This document shows positions 11,727 through 22,976 of a DNA stretch of 28,233 nt, piece after piece. Below the pieces are notes generated by a model. The model did not search any database, had not been told where the DNA came from, and was given only the letters and a program-made list of their open reading frames with translations. This DNA comes from Pigoraptor chileana (Eukaryota; Opisthokonta; Filasterea): assembly GCA_943704495.1 (NCBI GenBank), contig CALSCR010002071.1, positions 1 through 28,233 of the forward strand, read 5' to 3'. Numbering within the stretch: the stretch's first letter is position 1; every line of letters starts with the position of its first letter. Both the position numbers and the translations under genes were made by a program.

Positions 11727-14458
11727 TCACAGCTTTGCCTTTTCGCCCGATTCGTCGTCAACCAGCTTCGAAAACCGGTCCTTCGACAGCATCGATTCGA
11801 GGTAGGTAAAGTGAGAGTTGAGAACACGCGGCAAAAAGCGGTAGTCCTTGAACATGTGTGCCATTGTGTACAGGGCGAGGCGGTTCACAGCGAGATCTGC
11901 GGCGGCAATGTCAAACACCTTGACGAAGCGCACGGCATCCAACGCAATGCCGCTCTCCTTCTCAAGGGCCACGCGGTAAAACTCAACGTAACTGAGGCGC
12001 TCCTGCGTGGATGCAGACGGAGGGAGCACAAATGCGAGAAACTCGGCAACGTCGTGTTGCGGCACGTGGATGGTGGCAAGCTCCCAGTCGTATGCGCAGA
12101 GGCGCATCCTGCCGTCGCGCTTTCGCAGACACACGTTGCGAGGATTGAAGTCGTTGTGGATAAGAGTGCGCGGGGCAGACTCGAGCTCACGCCACACGAG
12201 AGAGATGTTGTCGATGAATCGAGTGACGAGGAGTGCACGGGCGGGTGTCCACAACTCAGGAAACTCGGTTGAGTTGTGACGCAGGAGCTCAAGCCACAGG
12301 TCCTTGAGTGCGATCATTCGGCCGCGGGAGGGATAGTCTATCCAGTCGGCGTCCTTGATGGTGCTCCACCTGCGAATTGCGTTGAAAAATGCACGGATAC
12401 AAGTGATGTGGATGCAATTGCATGAGAAAGACGTGAGAAAAGTGACAGAGAAGAGAGAGAAGACAGGGGCAGATAGACAGAGAGAGAGACGTATGATTCA
12501 AGTTAGTGTCTTTGGCGCTGTGCCCTTGGACTCCACAAAACAAAAAAAACAGAGAGAGAGAGAGAATGAGAGCGAGGGAGGGATAAAAGAAAGATGCATG
12601 AGACATGGACCATGTATACTTTAACAGTGGGAGCAGCAGACTCACTTGTCGAGGAAGATGGCGTGGAATGCAGCAATGTCAGCGAGCGCCGTATGAATGT
12701 CATTCTGTGTCCAAATCTCAATCGCATCGACCGAGTTGAGGTGCGAAACTTTCTCAAGATACTCCATGGCGTAGAGGAAAATCTCCTTCTTGTCGTCCCT
12801 CCGCACAAAGTAGACCTGGCAGAGCAGATTCCCCCGGAAGCAATTGCAATCCAAGTAAGGAGAGAGTGCGAATGAAACCAACATGCAGGTGAACACAAAA
12901 TTCGACGCCAGTGATGAAAATGGAACCAACAAACATGTCAAAAAAACAGAGAGAGAAAATGAACAAAAATGACAAATAAAAACCAAAACAGCGCAGCCCA
13001 ACTCTCACCTTTGGCGAGATGGCGGTGAAGCGGGGATCGGCCATCGCGACCATCGCAAGCTCCCTCACGTGACACTTGCGGAAGCCCGTTTCAAACTTGA
13101 GCGCCTCGTACTTTTCAGCGAGCTTCCCTCCGCATCCCTGGGCCATCTTGTTGACCATGTTCACCGTCTCCTCATCGGTGGCCTTGACCTTCAGTACGAT
13201 ACGGCACGTCTCCTCCTCCTTCTTTCCCTTGGGAATTAAAGTCACCTCAAAGCCAAAGTGGCCGACAAGCTTGCTCAATTCCCGCTTTGTCATATCAGAG
13301 AGAATGCTGCTCGATGCATCCACCTTGAGCTCGGACCACTTGACGAGCTCTCCTTCCTTTGCAAAGACCTGCGCAAAGAAATCCGACGTAAGCATCTCCT
13401 GCTTGAATCCGTTTTCGGGGCGGTTACGGCCGAGACGCTCGTGTGCGTTGGCAAACTGGCCGCTCCCAATCGCGGACGCCGTCGAGAGGTCGAGCGCGAG
13501 GGCATACGCCGCGATGACCTCGGCGAGGCGACGCACGCGGTTCTTTCCAGAACACCCAATGATATTGAGGCACTCGCGTTGCGTTGCAAGCATAGTGCCA
13601 CCGCCGACGGTTCCAATAATGAGCGACGGAATTGTCATGGAGACGTGGATACCCCCAGGCACTTCTTCCGCACACAGTTGCGCGAGGGAAGACTCGTGTA
13701 CGCACGCCATGTCTTGTCCCGTCGCGGCGAAAATGGCTGCAACAGTGTTCGAGACGTTGATGTTGAATCCCATCATGCCAATGCGGATGGCGCTCTGCTG
13801 CATCGAGTTGAGCGTGCGCATAAGGGATTTTGCGTCGATCTTCAGCACAGACTTTAGCACCGCCTCCGATAAAAACGCCTCCGCTTCTGCAGTGACACCC
13901 CGGACGTCGTGGAAGTTGAGCGAGTTGACCTTCTTGTCACCGCTTGCGTTGCCCTCCACCAGGTACTCGACAATTTCAATGTCCGACACCTCCTCGCGCA
14001 CACGCTGCACTATCCACTTGATGGCACGCCACGTCGTTGTTGTGGTCATGTTCTGTCCCGCGGCGTCGCCCGTCTCGTAGTTCATGCGCAAATGAAGCAC
14101 TTTGCTCTGTCGGATTGGCATCATCGTCGTCAGCTTGGCATGCTTGCTCACTTGTGCGATTTCGTGCTCAATGCCTGGCCGATTCGTCTCGATCCACTTT
14201 TCAAGCTTGCGAGCCTGGGCCCCCGTCTTGCAAAAAAACGTCGGAGCGCGCATCATTTGTTGCTTGGACACGCACGTGTACACGCCACCGGCCCTATTAA
14301 GCGCAGTTGCGCCGCGCGTTGCTGAGGCAACAAGGGCACCCTCTGTCGTGCAGAAGGGTGCGAGGACGTATCCCTTAATGTCTTCACCGTGGATCAAAAG
14401 CGGGCCTGCAATGCCAACGGGAATCTTGGCGAGACCGATACAGTTCTCTATGTTGCCC

Positions 14459-14540
<82 letters not shown>

Positions 14541-14984
14541 GTTCGAAGTTGGTGGGGGCACGAGTTGGTTATCGAGAATTTCACACAGCTGACAGTCATA
14601 CAGAAGCGATGAACATCATTTTTTCATCCAAAAAGTCACGCCATTGCACGCAACAAACACGAAAAATGAATCCGCTATTTGTGGGGAAACATATAAGTAT
14701 GCAAATAAATTACGCTAATTGCAGCCAAATCGTTCTCGCACCTTAAGCTTTTCGGTGCTCGCGCAGTCCTCCACGCCCTCATTCTCCCACCAGTGCCCCA
14801 GCTGCTCCAGCTTGTGACCGCAAAACTTCTCGACCCATTCGCGGCGCTTGTCGCACTTTTCGCGCGAATAGTGTCCACGGAGGGGCACGCGCGGATGCCC
14901 AAAGGGATCAAGATCACCGTCGTCGTCTCCACTCGCGGGCACCGCACGAGGGACTTTCTGTGCTTGTGGCGCGTTTTCCGCCAT
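11727..14984 (-). CDS. HMGR: Soluble HMG-CoA reductase fused to an APH/choline-kinase-fold phosphotransferase
   Basis: HMG-CoA reductase makes mevalonate from HMG-CoA with NADPH. Exons: 14984-14742, 14457-13009, 12815-12646, 12369-11727; phases agree, giving 834 aa. Residues 1-81 carry no membrane segment, unlike animal and fungal ER reductases. Reductase core, about 82-440: NIENCIGLAKIPVGIAGPLL, catalytic Glu120 (TTEGALVAS), Lys256 (GDKK), Asp330 (ATGQD), His420 (NAHERL), and the GTVGGGT motif. After residue about 440 the same frame continues into a kinase-like fold: RIVLKVK (N-lobe lysine strand), a hinge-like YAMEYLEK, ALADIAAFHAIFLDK, then the catalytic loop HNDFNPRN (Asp694, Asn699) and YDWE (Asp715), as in aminoglycoside and choline/ethanolamine kinases. 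The join falls inside exon 2, so no splice choice creates it. Substrate of the second domain is unknown. Met at 14984 is the start. Confidence 0.93.
12491..12537 (+). repeat. Dispersed short intronic element, copy 3
   Basis: Third copy, in the reductase-kinase intron 12645-12370, antisense to the gene. It contains ATGATTCAAGTTAGTGTC, GGCGCTGTGCCC and the full end GGACTCCACA. It is flanked on both sides by ACAGAGAGAGAG-type purine tracts. Confidence 0.65.
14462..14537. repeat. Perfect (GT)38 microsatellite
   Basis: Seventy-six bases of uninterrupted GT on the plus strand. On the transcript strand of the reductase-kinase gene it is (CA)38, placed directly before the CGCAG acceptor of exon 2, where a polypyrimidine tract would normally be. 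Confidence 0.97.
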
Positions 14985-15857
14985 TTTTAGAGCTTTGTAT
15001 GAAAATGTGTGCTTAGGTGCGGAGAATTGGCAAGAGCCCAATTGTGGAGAGCGGTGTTTTGGACTAATCACAAAGAGATGCGCAACACAAATCTCCGCAG
15101 AACAACAACAACGGATGAATTGCACAACAATGGCTTTTATATTTAAGCTGGGACAATCAACGGGCATAAGCAATTACACACAGTCCACCGTATGTGCTGC
15201 GCCCGCAAAAGGATGCGCGCAGAGACACATTAACTGCCGCTGTTTGATCGGATGGGGTAGTGTGTGTGTGTGTGTGTTGTGATGTGTGTGTGTTGTGATG
15301 ATCGGGTGCGGGTCCGTCCGGTGGCAGCCACTGATGGATAAACAACGTCCGTGTGTTGTGATTGGTTGCCTCCAACACGGACTGCACCACAACACAATAA
15401 AAGTCCGCTGAAGCGGGATTATCCCGGATAAACACAATAAGGCTGGGATTATTTCGGATAAGCTCTGCGACTCTTTTAACGAGATCTCGGAAATAGCATG
15501 AAAGTTGCTTGCGAATACTCGGGAAAATACTATGAACAGCTGCAGTGCGGTGTCCCACGCACTGAAACGAATCGCATACACACACACTCACACAGACACA
15601 CACACATACTGAGAGAAAGAATTTCTTTCAGAATTGTTAGAGTGTTTGTTCGTTGATTTTGACTGTGGAGAAGCATATTGTTGTTACTTCAGAGCATCTT
15701 TTTCGAGAAACGCCACGTCTGTGCGTCGGTGTGTGTGTACACAGGGCGGCGTCCGCTGTTGATTGCAGGGGGACCCCGCCGCCGATTCCCAGAAAAACAC
15801 AACACATAACGAGCGGAGAAGCGTGCATCTCGCAGCTTCTTGTTGAGAATATAGAAA
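14985..15857. promoter_or_regulatory. Divergent promoter region, reductase-kinase and CTR9
   Basis: Head-to-head start codons (minus at 14984, plus at 15858) leave 873 bp. It includes a GT-rich patch near 15260-15300 and a near-perfect repeat of a GGATAA-containing motif at 15415-15461, listed separately. A 148-codon open frame on the minus strand (15157-15603) has no family likeness and is low-complexity at both ends, so I do not call it a gene. Confidence 0.6.
15415..15461. promoter_or_regulatory. Two 17-bp promoter repeats with GGATAA
   Basis: GGGATTATCCCGGATAA at 15415-15431 and GGGATTATTTCGGATAA at 15445-15461, identical at 15 of 17 bases with a 30-bp period; AACACAATAA precedes both. 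The first contains the palindrome GGGAT-T-ATCCC. A paired binding site for a shared regulator of the two flanking genes is a reasonable inference, and the factor is unknown. Confidence 0.4.
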
Positions 15858-18800
15858 ATGTCGGCTCATCCAAAGTATCGCGTGTCGGGCAATTCAATCG
15901 AACTTGTCGTCGACAACGAAGAAATCGAAATCAAGCTTGATGAAGTCGAGGTCGGCGATGTCATCCGCTTCCTGCGCGACGAGCGACAACCGCTGGGGCT
16001 GTGGCTCGTCGTGGCACTGCAGTATTATCGCACACGTCGTCATGATGAGCTCGTGCGCCTGCTCGAGGCGGCGATGGAGCGTGCTGACGACAGAAATTTC
16101 CCAAGCACAAACGCCGAGCGTGGAGAACTTATCGATACTCTTGCCGCGTTCCATCTGATCACCGCGTTTCGTGCAACAAGCCAACGGACGCGCGAAGAAA
16201 AACTGACGGCGGCCAAAGCGCTCTACGAAAGACGCATCTCGGACAGTGGATCGGATCAGTCGGGTTACGGGTTTGCACTGCTGCTGACGGGCGAGTTCAC
16301 TCGCGCACAGGCCTTTTTCTTCAAGCTCAGCAAGAAGGAGAGCGTGCCGTCGTATCTTGGACGCGCGTGCCTCCTATTTCGCGAGGCCAAGTATGCGGAT
16401 GCACTCTCATTGTACCGCAAGGCGCTTGCGATGCGTCCCCGCTGCCCCGCCAGCATCCGCTGGGCCATTGGCGCGTGTTTTTTCAAACTGGGCAAAGTGG
16501 ATCGTGCGCGGGCGGCGTTTGAGCGTGCGCTTGAGTTGGAACCGACTAATCTCGAGGCCTTGGTCTCCCTTGCGATTGTTGAGCTTAATTCGGAGCGGAC
16601 GGATGGCATCCAGAAGGGCATGGGTCTGATGAAACGTGCTTATGAGCTTGATCCAAACTACGCGCTTGCATTGGATCACATCAGCAACCATTTTTTCTAC
16701 CGCAACCAAGTTGCAAAGGCACGCGATCTCGCGGAAAAGGCGGCACTCCATGCCGTGTCTGAGGAGTCACGTGGGCTGTCGTACTATCTTCTGGGGCGGT
16801 CGCACCACGCCGACGATGACTATGACGCCGCACTGAAGGCATACCACCAGGCGACAAAGGCATCGCCCACACTGGTGAGATGGGGACTGCATTAGGCGCC
16901 GCTTTGAATGCACTTGCCCACGCGCGCGCGCATGTGTGTGTATATGTGAGTGAATGAGAGAAAGAGAGAGACAGAGAGGTGAGAGAAAAGAGAGAGAGAG
17001 TGTGTGTGTGTGAAGTCGCAGTTCACATGCGGTGCTGACGAAGTTATCCTTATCTATCTACATGGACCCCTCCCAACACACACCCACACACTCTATATAT
17101 ACAACACACAACACACACTACAAACGCAACACATACGAAACACCAACATACCGCAAACCCAATACATACCATACAACACACAACAAACAATACACACCAC
17201 AACGCCGTCATACATCACACACCGCTTCCACCCGCAGGTACTTGCACAGTATGGCCTGGGCCAAATGTTCATACTAAAGGGTGACCACAACAAGGCGTGC
17301 GAGTGCTTTGAGCGCGTTCTCGCCAGCAACGACTCGTGTTACGAGGCCCTGAAAATTCTCGGATGCATCTACGCCTCGTCGACCTCTGTTGAAAAGCGTC
17401 AGCGTGCCAACAAGCTTCTCAAGCGCGTTGTTGCCGTATCTCCTGAGGACTTGGAGGCATGGATTGAGCTTGCAGCTCTCCAGGAATCCACCGAGCCCGA
17501 GCGTGCACTCGAGGCGTACGGAAAGGCTCTGGCGCTCCTGCAGGAGTCGGTCGGCGCTGCATCGCAACCCGAAATACTGAACAACATCGGCGCGCTTCAC
17601 TTGCGCCTGGGCAATGTTACAGACGCACGCAGGCACTTTAATGAAGCGATGGTGGCTGTGGACGCCAACGCCGAGGAGGAGCCCGATGCCGCGCGGTACT
17701 TTTCGCAGGTGAAAGTGACCATGCAGTACAACATGGCCCGGCTTCACGAGCACGACGGCAACCGCGATGAGGCACGCGGCATCTACACGGACATTCTGTC
17801 CCGCTTCCCGGGCTACCTCGACTGTGAGTGCACACTTCCCCCACCTGTTTGTTTGTTTGTTTGTTTGTTTGTTTTGTTTTTATTATTATTATTGTTTGTT
17901 TATATGATGAATAATTTGGTTGTTGTTGGATTTGTTTTGAAATCGGTTTGGAATGCGCCCCTTTCCGTCTTATTGATTTCCTCGACCTTCCCGCCCCATC
18001 CCATACCACGCATGCGCCGCTTCACAAAACACGCTCATCAAACAAACAAACAATCAAACTCCTTGTGTCGCCTCACAAAAACAAAACATCCAATGCACAC
18101 AAACAACCCCCTCAGGTCACTTTCGCCTCGCGTGCATTGACTACGACGAAGGCAACCGCGACGCCGCCATCTCTGCACTCGAGTCGGTCATTGCGCAGAA
18201 CCCGAAGAACGCCGACGCCCTATGTCTGATGGGCAATTTCCGCGCGAAATTAGGCGAATTCGACAAGGTAACTTATGCACACTGTGACATAAATGCAGAG
18301 TCTATGGACTGTCACTTACATTCATTTCATAGTGTGGGATGTGTGCGCTTTTGCGCTTTACTTTGGATGTGGTTGATGTTGTTTGATTTTGTTGCACTGT
18401 AAGTACTGGATTCGCAGCGTTTGCAAAACCGGTAGATGACGCCAACGTAAAATGTACATACAAGAAAGTAACCCCCCCCACACACACATGCATCATTGCC
18501 TCTGTGCATTCACACGTGTAGGCACTCGAGTCGTTTGGAAAAGTCCTCGCCAACGGAAACGATTCATATGCGCGATTGGCGGTTGCCAGCATCACTCACC
18601 AGCTCGCCCTTAAATCAGACCCAAAGAAAAAGGTGCGTTGTGTCCGTCTCATCGGCTGTCGCGTTGCTAGCTCGTGACCCGACCCTGAAGAACAGTGAAG
18701 ACGCTTTGTGTTATGCGCTCTTGTTTTGCGTGGCGAATCAGCAGCAGATGAGGAATGGGAGTTGATGTATGTATGTATAGATGGCTTTGTTTGTCGTCAG

Positions 18801-21800
18801 ATCGTATTTACTCTGAATGAACTCAAACACACAATAAAAATGCACTCTCAAACTAACACTCATAAACATCCACCCACACATATGCAGGATGAGCGCCTCA
18901 AGCGGTCTCTCGACTCCTTTGCGTCGGTACTCCGGGATGATCCCAGCAACATGTATGCTGCCAACGGCGTCGCCGCCATTCTCGCACAAAAGGGGAATGT
19001 GCGCCAAGCAGGCGATGTGTTTGCCCAGGTGTGTATGCCGCCTGTGAGAATTGCGTCGAGACTGTCGAGATTGAACGCCACGTGTATGTGTACTTTGCCT
19101 GGGTTATTGGGAGTATATTTTTAGGCTTCCATAACTTGCGCAATCGCACGCCCCGCATTCACGCACATCATGTTATTTATATTTCGTGTAGCCCACACGT
19201 TTATTTGTGTGTGGATGCATGTCGCCTCAGGCACTGACTTTAACCCCACGTGTTTGTCTCTTGTTGTTTGTTGTGTATATTTTGTGTGTGCAGATCCGCG
19301 AGGCTTCGAGCGAGATGCTTGATGCACACCTCAACTCCGCGCTTGTGTCGGTTGACCAGGCCTTGTATGTCAACGCAGTCAAGCTGGTGAGTCCCACTGA
19401 ACTGCCTGGTGCTGCACTCGAGTTTACCAAAAATAGTAATACACTAAATGTACAATTGCTGCTTGTGTGTGTGTGTGTTCATGTCTACTGAGTGTGTGGT
19501 CTGCGTCACGTGCCGGTGTGTTTACACTGGCACTCCTTACTGATTCTCGCACACGCTCAACCACACGCATGCGCAGTATGAGAAGTGCATCAAGATGACA
19601 GAGGAGAAGGACCCGTCGGTGTTTGTGCAGTTGGCGCGCGCCTATTTCAAGTGGGGCAAATACGACGACTGCATTGCGCAGCTCGATCGGGTGAGTTGCA
19701 TGGAGTCTCATCCTCCCGATGCCCCGTTTTGGCGATGCCGTGACCGACATTGCCCTGGTCTGCGACACCCATACACACCCTCAACACATATACACCACCC
19801 ACTCTGGTCTTCCATGCAGGCTCTCTCCATTTCGCCAGAGAACCCGCTTGCCGTGTACAACAAGGCACTCGCACAACTCATGCGCATCCGGGGTCGCATT
19901 GGGGGCAAGGATGCGAAGGAGGACGAGGTGCTTGTGGACATTGCCGACGCCGAGGGTGTGCTCAGGTGCGTCCATCCGCGTGTCTGCATGTGCGTGGGTG
20001 TGTGTGCATATGTGCGTGTATGTATACAAAAAACGCGAGATTACTGGCGACGTTTTTGAGTGCTAATCACGCAACACACCCATACAATCCCCGCACACAC
20101 ACAGCGTTCTTTCATCATTCCACGATGATCTGAAAGATCCGTCAAAGGGAAAGCGCGCCGACGCACTCATCGGATACGGCTTTGAGCCCCACGCAGTGTC
20201 GCGTGCGATTGACACGTGCCGCGAGCTCATTGCAAATTCCGAGTCCCACGTGACACGCGCACGGCGCATCCAGGAATCTATCCACGAGCGTGCAGCAAAG
20301 CAGCAGGAGATGAAGGAGAAGGCGCTCAAGCAGATCGAAGAAGAGAAAGTGCGTGCCGCGGCCGCTGTTTGTTGTTGTTATTGTTGTTGTTGGTGTTGCT
20401 ATTGTTGTGCTGTTGTGGATTGATATCCGTCTGGGTGCCATGACGCAGCACGGTTTGCTCTTAATGTAATGTGACGTGGTGTGATGTAACCTAATCGACG
20501 AAAAATGCTCACTCACTATTCCCCTTCACACTTGCGCACGTTTGCCCGCAGGAGCTGAAGCGCGCCGAGGAAGAGCGTCAGAAGGAGGCACTGGTGGCGC
20601 AGCGCATGGGCTATCGCGAGAAGATGTCCCACGTGCTTGCTGCTCCCGTCGTCACGGGCGACGAGGAAACTCAGCGCTCTAGTAGCACAAAGGTCGGTGT
20701 GGTTGAGACAATGGGAAAGTAGGGGTTATGGGCAGGGTTGCAGGGGTAGGGTTATGGGCAGGGTTGCAGGGGTAGGGTTTTGGGCAGGGTTGCAGGGTTA
20801 GGGTGGCATGCGTGGCCGAGTGAATGTTTGTTGCGGATGGAGTTACTTGTTGTGATTTTTGTGTCAACGGAGCATTGTGCGTTGGCCAATTACGTCAGAC
20901 TGACGCTGACAAAGGGTACTAAATGCGGATTTTGCATTACAACACAATGCTCAATGCGTGATGGTGGATGCGCAGCGCCGGAAAACTGACGATGGAATCA
21001 TCGACGACGACGAGGACAACAAGGAAGAGGTTGGTCATTGGTCATTGGTCATTTGCACATGCACACACACATACATTCACACACGCACACGCACACAAAC
21101 ACACACACGCACACGCACACAAACACACACACGCACACACACGCACACACACTGTATTAAATTTTGTGTTACATCGTGATCAATCACATGAAATATCTGC
21201 CACATATTCACTGTTGAACTATGCTCCCATTTCAGAAGCCTCCTAAGAAGCGCGCTCGATCGGAGGGACGCGAAAAGTGAGGCCTCCATTCTTTGTGCTC
21301 TGTTGAGAGATTGATGTTGCTGTCGTTGTTGTTGCTGTTCTTGCTGTTGTTATTGTTGCTTTTGTTCGTTGTTTGTTTTGTTAATTCTGTTCTATGAAGC
21401 GCACCTCCGCCAACACGCTTCCATCATCCACACATGCGCTAGTGTTACTCAATTTCCGTTTCCTCATTCACCCTCCATTTGTTTGCGAAAAGGAAACCGA
21501 GGGGAGGCCAACGCACAAAACGGGCAAAGAAGGGCTCTGAGTCATCCGCTGGTGATGATGCATCGTCGAGCAGCAGTGAGGAGGAAGAGGAGAGCGATGC
21601 CAGCGGTGGAGATGAAGAGGAGGTTGTGTCGACGCCCGAGTCGAGCGGCGCAGAAGACAAGGACGACGGCGATGACGAGACAAAGGCAAAAGCAAAGGCG
21701 GACAAGGCAGAGCGCAAGCGTAAGCGCGCTGAGGACAAGAAGGAGAGGAAGGAGAAGAAGGTAAAGGAGAGGAAGGAGAAGAAGGAAAGGAAGGAAAAGA

Positions 21801-22075
21801 AGGCACCGTCGACCGAGGGAAAGGCCAAGCGCACACCGGCAAAAACACCCGCCAAGACAGGCCGCCTGCAGAAGTTCAAGTCGGCGGAGACGGTCACCTC
21901 GTCGGAGGATGAGGATGACGCGCCTGCGAGGGATGCGTCAGAGGCAAAGAGCAAGGATGCCTCGGAGAGCGCAGCGGACAAGGACAAGGACAAGGAAGCG
22001 GGCGATGGCGATGGCGATGGAGGGGCCGCCCGCCGTGTGAGGAGGCGCGTGGTTGACGACGACTCTGACGATTGA
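15858..22075 (+). CDS. CTR9: CTR9, TPR subunit of the Paf1 transcription elongation complex; complete, 13 exons
   Basis: CTR9 is the scaffold of the nuclear Paf1 complex, which travels with RNA polymerase II and promotes H2B ubiquitination and H3K4/K36 methylation. Exons: 15858-16874, 17238-17823, 18116-18267, 18522-18632, 18888-19028, 19294-19386, 19577-19690, 19820-19965, 20105-20348, 20552-20692, 20976-21029, 21236-21276, 21493-22075. Phases agree throughout, giving 1140 aa (human CTR9 is 1173). The N-terminus (ELVVDNEEIEIKLDEV) is typical. TPR helices fill about residues 150-820, for example YADALSLYRKALAMRP and VDRARAAFERALELEPTNLEAL. LDCHFRLACIDYD, FAQIREASSEMLDAHLN and LARAYFKWGKYDDCI match CTR9 landmarks. 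A charged coiled coil and a Lys/Glu/Asp/Ser-rich tail ending DDDSDD follow. Start chosen at the first in-frame Met (GAAAATGTCGGC). Exons 11 and 12 are tiny (54 and 41 nt); the exon 11 boundaries are the least certain. Confidence 0.95.
17849..17880. repeat. CTR9: (GTTT)n tract in CTR9 intron 2
   Basis: Run of TTTG units soon after the exon 2 donor, followed by (TTA)n. Simple-sequence filler in the intron 17824-18115. Confidence 0.8.
20720..20806 (+). repeat. CTR9: 26-bp G-rich tandem repeat in a CTR9 intron
   Basis: About three units with a 26-bp period; GTTATGGGCAGGGTTGCAGG starts at 20725 and 20751, and a one-base variant (GTTTTGGGCAGG) at 20777. Each unit contributes several runs of three or more G on the sense strand, so G-quadruplex formation in the pre-mRNA is possible. 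Lies in the intron 20693-20975. Confidence 0.9.
21058..21150. repeat. CTR9: CA-rich microsatellite in a CTR9 intron
   Basis: Interrupted CA repeat with CGCACA variants, in the intron 21030-21235 between exons 11 and 12. Confidence 0.9.
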
Positions 22076-22976
22076 GTGGTCGCCTGTGCTGTTGCGCGTG
22101 AATGGATGCGATTGGTTGTGTTTGGCGCATCACAGAACACGTTGCGTCTGTGCGTGGGCGTTCTGTTTGCGCAGCCAGTGTGGCGTACAATTCGAAACCT
22201 CTTAACAATAGGCGTTTTGCGGGTATTGTATGTTGTGACTGGCCGTGACTGTATCTGCGCTGTGGGCGTTTTGTCTCTATTTGCGTGGGGTTGGTCCTCT
22301 CCAATGCGGCTGTGCTTGTGCGTGCCTGCGTTCGTCTTGTTTGGCTTTGGATTACATGCGACGTCAGCACTGTTATTGAAAGGTAAAAATGCCGATTGCT
22401 CTGAATGTGCGTGTTTGCCTAGTGGCATGACCCTAGTGGCATGACAATGTGGTGAATGGCGCTGTTACGCTGTTACTGCGGGCGGCAGTCAAGAGTGCAT
22501 GCATGACCAAGTGACGGGCTACAATAATTCTGAGCATGGAACGACGTGTTTGTGCTCCTGTTTGTTACTACTGATTGTTGAAGTTTTTTGGTGGACTCAA
22601 CCATACTATTGAATTCGAGAATTTCAGCGATCCGTCTGTCAGCGAGCCGTCTGTCAGTACAACCCTCGACACGCAGTGTCGGCATGAAGTTGCGAAAGCC
22701 TTTTGTTTGCACAGCATACACAGTGCGGAGAGGTGTTTGTATTAACGTATGAAGGGGAAATCTCATGTGATCACGCACTGCATGCCCGCGTCACATTATA
22801 AGCGACAAACTTTAGAGCAACAGACCGACTCTCAAAGTTATCGCCACTGCTGCAACAAACGACAACAGCAACGCAAGGGCAGGTCGTTCGGCACAATCTC
22901 TGCAATAAGACTGTGGGCCGCTTGGAGAAATAGCACGCCACACACGCACACACGCACGCATACAGCGTCATCGCAA
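22076..22976. other. Intergenic, convergent 3' ends of CTR9 and TAOK
   Basis: 901 bp with no supported gene. A 122-codon open frame directly after the CTR9 stop has no recognisable features. Two small tandem duplications are present: a 14-bp CCTAGTGGCATGAC at 22418-22445 and a 15-bp pair CGATCCGTCTGTCAG / CGAGCCGTCTGTCAG at 22628-22657. Both 3' UTRs should lie here; no clear AATAAA signal was seen. Confidence 0.5.

Noticed and set aside
15157-15603. 148-codon minus-strand open frame in the divergent promoter
   Set aside because: Ends in Cys/Val and His/Thr low-complexity translated from GT/CA repeats, middle has no family likeness, and it overlaps the duplicated promoter motif.
20720-20806. 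Telomere or interstitial telomeric repeat
   Set aside because: Only isolated GTTAGGG strings occur; the period is 26 bp, not 6, and it lies in a CTR9 intron.
22076-22444. 122-codon plus-strand open frame right after the CTR9 stop
   Set aside because: No ATG at its beginning, composition unlike neighbouring proteins, most likely 3' UTR.
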